A stretch of 64,000 bases of DNA from RYN-230 sp036509255 (GCA_036509255.1 DATCFY010000116.1:1-64000), one strand, 5' to 3'; counted from the first letter of the stretch, positions 18,069 through 27,360 are shown. Numbers and translations: made by a program. The notes: generated from the letters alone by a model not told the origin.

Positions 18069-18706
18069 GATTCCTCCTGGCCCGCCTGGGCGAGCAGCGC
18101 CAGCATGGTTGCGTCCCAGGTGGGCAGCGCGTTGCGGCTCTTGAACCGGCCCAGCTCGTCCAGGGTGTGCCGGCTCATGGTGATCCACGCGGTGTCCGGG
18201 AAGTGCGCGTCCACGGCCTCCCGCCACTGGCTCACCGGCAGCCGGAAGGTGGTCTCCTTGCTCCAGGGCACTTGCTGCACGCGGAGCCGCCCGTCGGCGG
18301 AGGCGAAAATGGTCCCGCTGAACAGCAGCAGCAGCGGGATCTCCCCGTCGTCCAGCGAGCTGAAGTACCGCGTCGAGGCGATCTGGAGGTCGTAGGTGAA
18401 CGGCACCGGCAGGTCGACCTCGATGCTCCCGGTGAAGCCCGGGACCATGGTGGACAGCGTGGTGAACTGGAGCGGCTTCAGCGTGTCGGACCACCGGATC
18501 CGCTCACCGAACAAGTCGTGCAGGCGCTCAGCCTCCGAATCGGAGTAGAGCCGGCGGAATGGCTCGATCCGGATCTGCGAGCGCAGCGCGATCGCGTCGA
18601 CCTTCTCACCCGAGGTCTCGCTGATCCGCAGGGTCAGGTCGAAGGACGGCACGACGGCGTAGGGGTCCACCCGGGCGCCGATGCAGTCGAACACGAGCTC
18701 AGCCAC
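18065..18706 (-). CDS. DUF6084-like hydrogenase-cluster protein
   Basis: 213 aa from GTG 18706, overlapping the upstream gene by 8 bp and the downstream gene by 4 bp. No signal peptide or metal-binding motif. Conserved-looking stretches are RSQIRIEPFRRLYSDSEAER, PVPFTYDLQIASTRYFSSLD and a C-terminal Trp-rich SQWREAVDAHFPDTAWITMS. The position and length fit the protein labelled DUF6084 in Streptomyces hydrogenase clusters; the name is from memory. Tight overlaps on both sides indicate co-translation with its neighbours. Confidence 0.75.
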   Translation of the reverse strand: MAELVFDCIGARVDPYAVVPSFDLTLRISETSGEKVDAIALRSQIRIEPFRRLYSDSEAERLHDLFGERIRWSDTLKPLQFTTLSTMVPGFTGSIEVDLPVPFTYDLQIASTRYFSSLDDGEIPLLLLFSGTIFASADGRLRVQQVPWSKETTFRLPVSQWREAVDAHFPDTAWITMSRHTLDELGRFKSRNALPTWDATMLALLAQAGQEES

Positions 18707-19610
18707 GGCCGGCGTCCTGCTGGCTGACCGGGCTGGCCGTCGATCGAGGGTCTGCGGGGGATCGCTCTCCCAGGCTGGCCGGGGCTTCCCTGGCGCGCTT
18801 GCGCACTCCGGCCAGGAACTCCTCGATGCTGGCCCGGGCCTCGCTGCCGCCGTCGAAGCCTTTCCAGAGCATCCGCATCCGGCCCGCCAGCTCGTAGCAC
18901 ACGTCGATGGGCACGATGAAGTACTCCGCCTCGGCTGCCCTGCCCTCCCGGCAGAGCAGCACGGCCTCGACGTCCGGTTCCGCCGTGGCCAGCAGCGGAT
19001 GCGCCGCCGCCAGCCGCTCCCAGGCCGCCAGGTCGAGGGTGCATTCGGTGGCCCCGGCCGGACTCGGATAGAACCCGGCCACCGCGCCGCGCTCCGAGCT
19101 GTAGAGGAAAAACGCCAGCCCGACCGGGATCTGCAGTTCGTCCCACTCAGCGGCAGACATCGGCCGGGAGGAATCGCGCTGGTAGCGGTCCGGCACCGAG
19201 CGGTAACGGGCCGGGCCCCGGCGGGGGGCGGCGCCCTGCCGGGGTGCCCCCTGCGGGGCGGCGCTTGCGGAGGCCGCGGGTGCCTGGGGCAGGTCGTCAC
19301 CCCGGCCCGGCGCTGCCTGGGTGAACAGGAGGTAGCAGGCCCGGCAGGCGCAGGCCAGGCTGGACTTCTCCAGGTCCGCTACGTGCCCGTGGGTGGCCGG
19401 TATCCCGGTGGCGCAGAACTCGCAGCGCTCCTCGACCTGGGCGGCCTGGGAGTCCGGCGTGGCCTGGGAGTCCCGCGTGGCCTGCCCCTCCGGCATGGCC
19501 TGGCGCTCCGGCGGGGCCGGCGGGTCTGGACGCCCCTGGGCCGGGGCAGCCGCTGGCGTGGCCGCCCCGGGCGGCCCGACGAATTTGCGGAGCCCCGGTG
19601 GCCGGCTCAC
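18699..19610 (-). CDS. DUF5947-like hydrogenase-cluster protein with Cys motifs
   Basis: 303 aa from ATG 19610 (ATGA overlap with the upstream NifU/Rieske gene). Two Cys groups, CEFC and later CACRAC, spaced like a zinc site, follow a Pro/Gln-rich N-terminal tail. The middle has VGLAFFLYSSERGAVAGFYP and VEAVLLCREGRAAEAEYFIV. Length, Cys pattern and position match what I recall as DUF5947 in actinobacterial hydrogenase operons. Function unknown; metal binding is inferred from the Cys spacing. Confidence 0.75.
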   Translation of the reverse strand: MSRPPGLRKFVGPPGAATPAAAPAQGRPDPPAPPERQAMPEGQATRDSQATPDSQAAQVEERCEFCATGIPATHGHVADLEKSSLACACRACYLLFTQAAPGRGDDLPQAPAASASAAPQGAPRQGAAPRRGPARYRSVPDRYQRDSSRPMSAAEWDELQIPVGLAFFLYSSERGAVAGFYPSPAGATECTLDLAAWERLAAAHPLLATAEPDVEAVLLCREGRAAEAEYFIVPIDVCYELAGRMRMLWKGFDGGSEARASIEEFLAGVRKRAREAPASLGERSPADPRSTASPVSQQDAGRG

Positions 19611-20503
19611 GGCGAGACCGCCTCCTGCGGCGCCGTCACCGCGACCCTGACCCCCTGGCTGTCGGACAGCAGCGGGAGCGGGTCCAGGTGCATGGCGGGA
19701 TCGCCGAGGCTCCGGCCTGCGGACCGGACGTCGTACCTGGTCTCACAGCCGGGGCAGGCCAGCTCGGCGAGCGTGAGCGTTCCCTCGGCGAGCGATGTCC
19801 CGCAGGCCGCGCAGGCGTCGCGGTAGGCGTACAGGGTGCCGCGGACCGAGCAGAGGAGCACGCGGGTGCCGGCGACCGCGGCCGTCACCGGCCGGCTGCT
19901 GGGCGGCCCGATGTCCGGGATGGTCACCCACCTGGCGTCGCCCGCCGCGGCGGGGGGCGTCTCCGTCCCGGGCGGGCGGGGGCCGATCTGCAGCAGTGTC
20001 CCGGGGCCCGGCGGCGGGGCGGTGACTCCCTCCACCACGACCTCGGTGACCTCAGGCGCGGCATCCTCGATCGCGCCCTTGATGGCGAGCTGGACGGTCA
20101 CGGTGGACGACGGGCAGCCATCACAGCTGCCCTCCAGGCGGAGCTGGGCCACCCCCTCCTCGGTCACCCCCAGGTACGTCACCCCGCCGGCGTGCGAGCC
20201 GAGGTAGGGGCGCACCTGGTCCAGGGCGCGCTGGATCCGGGTGTCCACGTCCAGCGGGTGCAGGTCGTGCAGCAGCAGGAGGCTCTCGACTAGCGGATCC
20301 TCAAGCATGCGGTCCAGCACTGCGGCTCCGGCCGCGCCTTCTGCGTGGAGCGCCGTCATGATGTGGCTCAGCCCGTCGCCGTACAGTCCCAGCAGCAGCC
20401 GGACCAGTTCCTCGGCCGCGGCGGCAGTCGCCTCGCCGCCCCTGGACTGCAGGATGCCGAGCAGTTCCTCGACCCGTTCTCCGACCTGCCGCGCGTCGGC
20501 CAT
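19607..20503 (-). CDS. NifU-domain / Rieske-like fusion protein of the hydrogenase operon
   Basis: 298 aa from ATG 20503 (an upstream in-frame start at 20584 would add 27 residues). Residues about 85-170 are a NifU C-terminal domain with the cluster-binding GSCDGCPSS. Residues about 190-290 resemble a Rieske ferredoxin, but the ligand pairs read CAAC and CPGC instead of CxH and CxxH. It is the gene immediately after the large subunit. Mycobacterial group 1h operons have an analogous iron-sulfur protein (HhyE) needed to pass electrons onward, so an electron relay role is likely. The four-Cys site is discussed as a finding. Confidence 0.82.
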   Translation of the reverse strand: MADARQVGERVEELLGILQSRGGEATAAAAEELVRLLLGLYGDGLSHIMTALHAEGAAGAAVLDRMLEDPLVESLLLLHDLHPLDVDTRIQRALDQVRPYLGSHAGGVTYLGVTEEGVAQLRLEGSCDGCPSSTVTVQLAIKGAIEDAAPEVTEVVVEGVTAPPPGPGTLLQIGPRPPGTETPPAAAGDARWVTIPDIGPPSSRPVTAAVAGTRVLLCSVRGTLYAYRDACAACGTSLAEGTLTLAELACPGCETRYDVRSAGRSLGDPAMHLDPLPLLSDSQGVRVAVTAPQEAVSP

Positions 20504-20712
20504 CTGCCTCGCCCCTGTATCTGGCCGGCCTGTACCTGACTGGCCTTTGTGTGTGGCCCGGTCCGTGACCGGCTCGTCTCCCACCCGCCCTGGCCGGCCG
20601 GCCCGTGAGCCGGGCCAGGCCTGGCATCCGGGTCCCGCCCGGCCGGCTGACCAGGCGGGACCCGGAATGCGGGGCGCGTTCCGGGGCGGTGCGGTTCCCC
20701 GGAACTCCCTCG

Positions 20713-22497
20713 TCAGGTGGCCAGCGTCGCCCCCATCGGCGTGTGAACCTTGTCCAGCAGCTTGCCGTTGCCGAGGTACATGTGGACGCCGCAGGGCAGG
20801 CAGGGGTCGAAGCTGCGGACCGCCCGCATGATGTCGATGCCCTTGAAATTGTCCGGCGAGTTCTCCTCGAAGATCGGCGTGTTCTGGACCGCGTCCTCAT
20901 ACGGTCCCGGGGTGCCGTAGCTGTCCCGGACGCTCGCGTTCCAGGGCGTCGGGGGGTAGGGGTGGTAGTTCGCGATCTTCCCGTCCCGGATCACCATGTG
21001 ATGGGAGAGCACGCCCCGGACCGCCTCGGTGAACCCGCAGCTGTTCGCGTCGTCCGGCACGTCGAACGGCTCCCAGGTCTTGGTGTGCCCGGCCCGGACT
21101 TCGGCGAGGGCCTTCTCCATGAAGTAGAGGGCGGCCGCGGCCGCGTAGGCCTGGAAGTAGGTCCGCGCACGGTCCCGCTCGATGGCGTTAGAGAGAGGCC
21201 GTCCTTCTTTGTCGTGCGGGACCTTCCACTCGAAGGTGACCTCGGGCTTGGTGATCGTCCGGGGCAGGTTGATCTGCACGCTGCTGCCGGTGGACTTGAC
21301 GTACCCGAAGTCCACCAGACCGCCCTGCGCGGTCGCCCACAGCCGGGCCAGCGGCCCGCCGCCGGTGTCGGCGGCCAGGTAGTTGGTGCCGTCGAACCAC
21401 CGCGGGGACATGACCCAGCTGTACTTCTCGTCGAAGTTCCGCTTCTGCGGCCGCGGGATCGTGTGCTGGTTCCACGGGTGCCTGCGGTCCACCGGATTGC
21501 CCAGCGGGTCGCGGGTCACGAACATCTCCTGGTCTTCCCAGTCCTCGTAGAACGAGCTGCCGAGCAGGATGCGGATGCCCAGGTTGATGTCGACCAGGTC
21601 GTTGGTGAGCAGCTGCCCGTCCCGGATGACCCCGGGGGTGACGAACATCTTCCGGCCCCAGTCAGTCATGTGGTCGTAGCGGAAGTCGCAGTGGTCGGGA
21701 TCGTTGAAGCTGCCCCAGCAGACCATGTCGGCGCGGCGGCGGCCGACCTCCTCGTACCCGGGCAGCGCCTCGTAGAAGAAGTCGAACAGGTCATCGTGCA
21801 TGGGCACGACGCGCTTCATGAACTCCACGTAGCGCATCAGCCGGGTCAGGTAGTCGGTGAACAGCTGCACCGTGGGGGTGGTGCCCACGCCGCCCGGGTA
21901 GAGCGTGGACGGGTGCACATGGCGCCCCTCCATCAGGCAGAACATCTCCCGGGTGGACCGGCTGACCTGGAGCGCCTCGCGGTAGAACTCGCCTTCCAGC
22001 GGGTTCAGCGACCGCATGATGTCGCCGATGAACTTGTAGCCGTGATCGGCGGCGTGCGGCGCCTCGGTCCGGTTCGCCAGTTCCAGCACGCCGGGGTTGG
22101 TCTCGCCGACCATCTTGGCGCAAAAGTCCACGCCGACCAGGTTCTCCTGGAAGATGTTGTGGTCGAACATGAACTCGGCCGCCTCGCCGAGGTTGATAAT
22201 CCACTCCGCGATGTGCGGCGGCCGCACCCCGTAGGCCATGTTCTGGGCGTAGACCGAGCACGTCGCGTGGTTGTCACCGCAGATGCCGCAGATCCGGCTG
22301 GTGATGAAGTGCGCGTCGCGCGGGTCCTTGCCCTTCATGAAGATGCTGTAGCCGCGGAAGATCGACGAGGTGCTGTAGCACTCGATGACCTTCTTCTGCT
22401 TGAAGTCAATCTTGGTGTAAATGCCCAGGCTCCCCACGATCCGCGTGATGGGGTCCCAGTTCATCTCCCGGACATCGGTGTCTTCGGCAGTAGTCAT
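20713..22497 (-). CDS. hhyL: Group 1h [NiFe]-hydrogenase large subunit
   Basis: 594 aa. Active-site ligands are Cys70/Cys73 in the L1 motif RICGICGDNH and Cys566/Cys569 in the L2 motif DPCLPCGVH. A 22-residue C-terminal tail after His572 is the peptide expected to be removed by a maturation protease. The L1 sequence with GDNH and the DPCLPCGVH motif are those of group 1h (formerly group 5) oxygen-tolerant, high-affinity enzymes that oxidise atmospheric H2 in actinobacteria. GGAGGGG precedes the ATG. It follows the small-subunit gene by 75 nt. The enzyme acts at the cytoplasmic face of the membrane in known cases. Confidence 0.96.
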   Translation of the reverse strand: MTTAEDTDVREMNWDPITRIVGSLGIYTKIDFKQKKVIECYSTSSIFRGYSIFMKGKDPRDAHFITSRICGICGDNHATCSVYAQNMAYGVRPPHIAEWIINLGEAAEFMFDHNIFQENLVGVDFCAKMVGETNPGVLELANRTEAPHAADHGYKFIGDIMRSLNPLEGEFYREALQVSRSTREMFCLMEGRHVHPSTLYPGGVGTTPTVQLFTDYLTRLMRYVEFMKRVVPMHDDLFDFFYEALPGYEEVGRRRADMVCWGSFNDPDHCDFRYDHMTDWGRKMFVTPGVIRDGQLLTNDLVDINLGIRILLGSSFYEDWEDQEMFVTRDPLGNPVDRRHPWNQHTIPRPQKRNFDEKYSWVMSPRWFDGTNYLAADTGGGPLARLWATAQGGLVDFGYVKSTGSSVQINLPRTITKPEVTFEWKVPHDKEGRPLSNAIERDRARTYFQAYAAAAALYFMEKALAEVRAGHTKTWEPFDVPDDANSCGFTEAVRGVLSHHMVIRDGKIANYHPYPPTPWNASVRDSYGTPGPYEDAVQNTPIFEENSPDNFKGIDIMRAVRSFDPCLPCGVHMYLGNGKLLDKVHTPMGATLAT

Positions 22498-22572
22498 CGC
22501 TCATCCCCTCCGTGCTGTGCGGCACCGCGGTCAGCCCGGCAGGCGCCTGTGGATGTCATCAGGTGCTGCCGA

Positions 22573-23646
<1,074 letters not shown>

Positions 23647-23747
23647 TTCCAGGCCACCCCCTCCCTCTTGTCTGGCTGGGATCTAGGCGATCCGGCTGGC
23701 TGCGGTTCCGGCGGGAAGGCCGGCCTGGTCGTGCCACGCGGGCGAGT

Positions 23748-23783
23748 CGCAATCATGCGGGTGGACCGCAATCACGCGGGTGG
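23748..23783. repeat. Two tandem 17-bp repeats upstream of hhyS
   Basis: CGCAATCATGCGGGTGG (23748-23764) and CGCAATCACGCGGGTGG (23767-23783) differ at one base and are 19 bp apart start to start. They lie 102-137 bp upstream of the hhyS start codon, a natural place for an activator or repressor site. Confidence 0.7.
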
Positions 23784-24106
23784 CAGGAGCCTGCCGCGGC
23801 ACCGGAGGGAGGAACCCGACGGGTACCGGCGGCAGAAGCCCCCGGCCCGGGTGCTCGGGTTCCGCGCTACACGTGCGGCAGGGAGGGGCGTCAGCGGTGC
23901 GGGAAGAGCGTGGCCTGGCTGTCCTGGCTGGTGAGCCAGCGGCAAACGGCCGCCTGGCGGACCCCGATGACCGCCGGACGACCCGAACCATGGAGGGCGC
24001 AAACACGCCAGTAAAATGGTTCATAGTGGCCTTACCTGCATCATGCGCAAGTGCCGTTATGCTAAACCCGTCCACCATGCGTATCAAGGTGGTAGCGGCA
24101 GGTCGT

Positions 24107-24140
24107 CAGACATAAATGTCCGGTCCGTCTGGACAGACAT
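24107..24140. promoter_or_regulatory. Compound operator-like repeats before the XRE regulator
   Basis: GACAT-AA-ATGTC (24109-24120) is a perfect palindrome. It overlaps TGTCC (24117-24121), which pairs with GGACA (24131-24135). CAGACAT occurs twice in direct orientation (24107-24113 and 24134-24140). Confidence 0.5.
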
Positions 24141-24400
24141 GGGGCCGCACGTTCCGCGGGCGGTCCGTGCGCGGTCCGCAGCCAGTCCCGCCCCGATCCC
24201 CGGCTGGCCCCATCCGGCCCTCCGGCCAGCGACAACGAGGTTGCCCGCCGGTAACATGCCGTCTGCCGGACGGTCACGTGTCCGGCGAAGAACTGACGAA
24301 AGTGGCCCACGGTGACGGCGCGATCTCGTCCAGACGCGTACCCTGTGGTGAGACCGGCTGGTTTGCGGTCAGGACGGGCCGGACGGGGCCGGAGGAGATA

Positions 24401-24955
24401 GTGGCTGAGCTGGCCAACGGGCACGGGGATAGTGACCCGATTGAGGTCGTCCCCGTTGTGGTGCTTTCCCAGACCTTCCCGGCCCGGCCCTCGTGGATCC
24501 CGGAAATCCGCGACTTTGTCCGTCGCTGCCTGGCCGAATCCCCGCTGACCGATGACGGCAACCGGAGCGTCCAGGAGACCGTGTTCCGCGCCCTGCTGGA
24601 CGCGGCCGGCCCGACCGGGGCCATCCAGGTCTCCTTCCGGATCTTCCCCGAGCACGTGGAAGTGGACGTGCTGCACTCCAACCAGCCCCCGTCTGAGGTG
24701 GGCGGCAGGCTGCCGGCCGCCGCGCCCCGGGCGGCCGGGGCCGCGCCCAAGCCTGGGATACCGGACCGGCCGGCCACGTTCGCGGACTGGATGTCCACGG
24801 CGCTGCGCCGCGAGGGACTGACCCAGGAAGCCGCGGCCCGGCAGCTAGGCGTGTCAGTCAAGACCGTCGGGCGCTGGGTCGGCGGCGAGACCGAGCCACG
24901 GCTCCGGGACCTGCGCCGCATTCAGGAGCTCTTCGGGGAGCTTCCGTTCTCTTAA
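24401..24955 (+). CDS. XRE-type regulator divergent from the hydrogenase operon
   Basis: 184 aa from GTG 24401, which has GGAGGAG just upstream; the open frame before it has no such site and is poor in structure. The C-terminal 60 residues are a helix-turn-helix (LTQEAAARQLGVSVKTVGRW). The N-terminal part (SWIPEIRDFVRRCLAESPLT and SVQETVFRALLDAAGPTGAI) resembles a cut-down HATPase/RsbW-like fold without its nucleotide motifs. Position directly upstream of the hydrogenase genes makes it the prime candidate regulator of the locus; this is inference from context. Confidence 0.78.
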   Translation: MAELANGHGDSDPIEVVPVVVLSQTFPARPSWIPEIRDFVRRCLAESPLTDDGNRSVQETVFRALLDAAGPTGAIQVSFRIFPEHVEVDVLHSNQPPSEVGGRLPAAAPRAAGAAPKPGIPDRPATFADWMSTALRREGLTQEAAARQLGVSVKTVGRWVGGETEPRLRDLRRIQELFGELPFS

Positions 24956-25039
24956 CCGCTCCCCGGCTGGGCCACCGGGCCCGCAGCCGCCCGTGACGGA
25001 CTTGACCAGCCCTATGCCGCCTTGGGATTGCACCGGCTA

Positions 25040-25051
25040 GACAGGACTGTC
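25040..25051. promoter_or_regulatory. Palindrome GACA-N4-TGTC upstream of yceI-like gene
   Basis: AGACAG-GA-CTGTCT (25039-25052) is a perfect inverted repeat about 50 bp before the YceI start. Its core GACA-N4-TGTC matches the core of the palindrome at 24109-24120. Confidence 0.5.
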
Positions 25052-25099
25052 TCGTCTCGATTGCTGGACGTCCCCCCACAAGTGTCCTACGGTGCTCCC

Positions 25100-25660
25100 A
25101 TGGCCCTTCCTACGGGACGCTACCGGCTGGGCACTGAGAGCGGCCGGATCGTCCTGCGCACGTTTCGCGACGGCCTGGCGGCCACCGCCGGCCACGATCT
25201 GGTCATCGAACTGCCCCGCTGGTCCGGCGAGCTGGTCGTCGATGACGACAAGGCCCCGGAGAGCCTCGAGATCCGCATTGACGTGGGAGCGCTGGTCGTT
25301 CGCGAGGGCACCGGCGGCCTCAAGCCCCTGACCGACCGGGATCGCCGCGAGATAGCGACGACCGCCCGGAAGCTGCTGGCCGCCGATCAGCACCCGGAAG
25401 CGATCTTCAGCGCCAGCCAGTTCGAGCTGTCGGGTGACAATGCCGTGATCGAGGGGAACCTCTCCATCCGGGGGGTGACGCGGCCGCTCCGGCTCCTGGT
25501 AAGCCAGGCTGAGCCGGGCAGCTACCGGGGCACCGGGACGCTGGTCCAGTCGGCGTACGGCATCAAGCCGTACACCGCGTTCTTTGGCGCACTGAAGGTG
25601 CGTGACGCGGTTGATATCGAGGTAAACATGGTCATTCCCCCGTCAGGAGACGACACCTGA
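25100..25660 (+). CDS. YceI family lipocalin-like protein
   Basis: 186 aa from ATG 25100. Starts with GRYRLGTESGRIVLRTFRDG and contains RDRREIATTARKLLAADQHP and IEGNLSIRGVTRPLRL, all typical of the YceI beta-barrel that binds polyisoprenoid or amphiphilic ligands. No signal peptide, so cytoplasmic here. Length is normal. It lies between the XRE regulator and the hydrogenase accessory genes; whether it belongs to the hydrogenase system is not clear. The upstream ribosome site is weak. Confidence 0.88.
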   Translation: MALPTGRYRLGTESGRIVLRTFRDGLAATAGHDLVIELPRWSGELVVDDDKAPESLEIRIDVGALVVREGTGGLKPLTDRDRREIATTARKLLAADQHPEAIFSASQFELSGDNAVIEGNLSIRGVTRPLRLLVSQAEPGSYRGTGTLVQSAYGIKPYTAFFGALKVRDAVDIEVNMVIPPSGDDT

Positions 25661-25778
25661 TGAACACGGCTTGGCGCGTGGCCTTGCGGAGCCGGGCCAG
25701 GGGGAAGTAAGCCAGAGAAGGTAACCCGGGGCCACCGGCCCCGGGCGCGGAGAGCTCAGCGGAATTGACCGCGAGGAG

Positions 25779-26408
25779 ATGAGCGCAGCGCCGTCGGTAC
25801 CGGCAGGGGACAACGAGGTCGCCACACTGTTCGAGCGGCGGGCGGCTTCGGTGGACGAGCTTGCCGGGCACGCGGGGACGGTGGCCGCTGCCTGCCATGA
25901 CATGGCCGTCCGTTTCCACCAGGGGGGCAAGCTGGTCGTCTTCGGCACCGGCGCGTCGAGTACCGACGCCCTGCACGTGGCCGTGGAATTCGTGCACCCG
26001 GTCATCGTCGGCAAGCGGGCCCTCCCGGCCATCTCCCTCACCGCCGACACCGCCACGGTGACCGGTATCGCTGAACGCGAGGGCATGGGCGCGATCTTCG
26101 CCCATCAGATCCGCCATCTCGCCACCCCGGCCGACATCGCGCTGGGCCTGTCCGCCGACGGCAACTCCGAGAGCGTGCTGAACGGGCTGCTGACCGCGAA
26201 CGGCATGGGGATGCTGACGATCGCGCTGGCCGGCGGGGGTGGCGGGGTGATCGGCAGCAGCCCGGCCGTGGACCACATCCTCGTCACCACGCAGTCCGAT
26301 CCCCGGGTGGTCAAGGAGGTCCAGGTGACCGCGTACCACGTGCTGTGGGAACTGGTGCATGTCTTCTTTGAGCAGCCCGGGGTGCTCGGCCCGGCGGTGG
26401 TCTCATGA
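25779..26408 (+). CDS. SIS-domain protein (phosphoheptose isomerase-like), first copy
   Basis: 209 aa. SIS core: GGKLVVFGTGASSTDALHVA, then LTADTATVTGIAEREGM and DIALGLSADGNSESVLNGLL. GmhA-like Ser/Thr residues in the sugar-phosphate loop are partly changed (SADGNSES against STSGNSEN in the second copy), so catalysis is uncertain. GAGGAG abuts the ATG, an unusually short spacing. The stop overlaps the HypC-like gene (ATGA). Two SIS proteins bracketing a HypC-like gene recur in group 1h hydrogenase loci, by memory. Confidence 0.85.
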   Translation: MSAAPSVPAGDNEVATLFERRAASVDELAGHAGTVAAACHDMAVRFHQGGKLVVFGTGASSTDALHVAVEFVHPVIVGKRALPAISLTADTATVTGIAEREGMGAIFAHQIRHLATPADIALGLSADGNSESVLNGLLTANGMGMLTIALAGGGGGVIGSSPAVDHILVTTQSDPRVVKEVQVTAYHVLWELVHVFFEQPGVLGPAVVS

Positions 26409-26680
26409 TCCAGCCGGAGCCCGCCGCCGCGCAGCCCCCCGCCCCCCAGCCGGCGGCTCCCCCGCCCGTTGCGCAGACACCTGAATGCCACGACGACATC
26501 TGCATCACCTGCTCGGACACGGCGGTCGCGGTGACGATCGCCCGGCTGCTCCCGGACGGGCTGGCCCTCGTTGACACCGAGGCGGGCCAGGAAGAGGTCA
26601 GCGTGGCCCTGGTCACCGCCGGGGTCGGCGACACGATCCTGGTGCACGCCGGCGAGGCCATCGCGGTGGTGCCGGGATGA
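26405..26680 (+). CDS. HypC/HupF-like protein lacking the MCLGIPG start
   Basis: 91 aa, ATGA overlaps on both sides. After a 27-residue Pro/Ala-rich leader comes CHDDICITCSDTAVAVTIAR, and the C-terminal half (VSVALVTAGVGDTILVHAGE) matches the beta-barrel of HypC/HupF chaperones. The essential Met-Cys N-terminus of HypC is absent; a Cys-rich CxxxxCxxC replaces it. A canonical HypC is present at 27967. Probably a specialised metallocentre or small-subunit chaperone of this hydrogenase class. Confidence 0.8.
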   Translation: MIQPEPAAAQPPAPQPAAPPPVAQTPECHDDICITCSDTAVAVTIARLLPDGLALVDTEAGQEEVSVALVTAGVGDTILVHAGEAIAVVPG

Positions 26681-27360
26681 CGAAACGCAGCAGCGGGCAG
26701 GACAGCGCGGCCGCGATGGAAGCGCTGTACCCGTTCCTGTACTCCGGGAGCGTGCCGGACCTCGACGCGGTGCTGGCCGGGGTGCGCGCCTCGACCGTGG
26801 CCAAGGCCCGCGAGATCACCGAACTGCGCCAGCTCATCTGCGCCCGGGACGCCGGGCGGATCGCTGCCTGCGCCCAGCAGATGGCTGACCGGTTCGCGGC
26901 CGGCGGACGGCTGCTGGCCTTCGGCAACGGCGGCAGCGCCACCGACGCTCAGCAGCTGGCCACGCTGTTCCTCGATCCCGGCCCCGGTGAGCGGGCCCTG
27001 CCCGCGTTCTGCCTGGCCAACGACACCGCGGTGGTCACCGCCTTGTGCAACGACATCGGCGTCGAGGTGGTGTTCGCCCGGCAGATCGCCGCATTCGGGC
27101 AACCCGGCGACATCGCTATCGGCCTGTCCACCAGCGGCAACTCCGAGAACCTGCTGCGCGCCCTGGACGAGGCGGGCCGCCGCGGGCTGCTCACCGTGGG
27201 CATCGCCGGGTACGACGGTGGGAAGATGGCCGAGCTGGAGAGCCTGGACTACCTGTTCGTGGCGCCGTCATCCTCGGTGCACCGGATCCAGGAGGCGCAG
27301 ACCACCGTGTACCACGCGCTGTGGGAGCTGACCGTGGCGTCGCTGGCCGCGGCCAGGTGA
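26677..27360 (+). CDS. SIS-domain protein (phosphoheptose isomerase-like), second copy
   Basis: 227 aa, ATGA overlap with the HypC-like gene. The core GGRLLAFGNGGSATDAQQLA, LANDTAVVTALCNDIGVEVV and IGLSTSGNSENLLRAL retains the GmhA (sedoheptulose-7-phosphate isomerase) motifs better than the first copy. C-terminal HRIQEAQTTVYHALWELTVA is also GmhA-like. No LPS pathway gene is nearby, so a role in the hydrogenase locus rather than heptose synthesis is suggested. The GTGA at its end couples it to the protease gene. Confidence 0.87.
   Translation: MTKRSSGQDSAAAMEALYPFLYSGSVPDLDAVLAGVRASTVAKAREITELRQLICARDAGRIAACAQQMADRFAAGGRLLAFGNGGSATDAQQLATLFLDPGPGERALPAFCLANDTAVVTALCNDIGVEVVFARQIAAFGQPGDIAIGLSTSGNSENLLRALDEAGRRGLLTVGIAGYDGGKMAELESLDYLFVAPSSSVHRIQEAQTTVYHALWELTVASLAAAR

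Larger units (their letters stand above)
23647..24400. promoter_or_regulatory. Divergent control region of the hydrogenase locus
   Basis: A 754-bp gap between hhyS (minus) and the XRE regulator (plus). It contains the tandem 17-bp repeats at 23748-23783, an AT-richer stretch at 24000-24120, and the inverted/direct repeats at 24107-24140. A minus-strand open frame at 23683-24087 and the N-terminal extension of the regulator frame were judged non-coding. Confidence 0.55.

Noticed and set aside
16536..18395. 619-codon plus-strand frame
   Set aside because: Shadow of the 499-aa hydrogenase-cluster gene on the minus strand.
23683..24087. 134-codon minus-strand frame upstream of hhyS
   Set aside because: No ribosome site or domain, Pro/Arg-rich; region fits a regulatory gap.
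24116..24400. N-terminal extension of the XRE regulator frame
   Set aside because: No ribosome site at its ATG, while GTG 24401 has GGAGGAG; the extension covers operator-like repeats.
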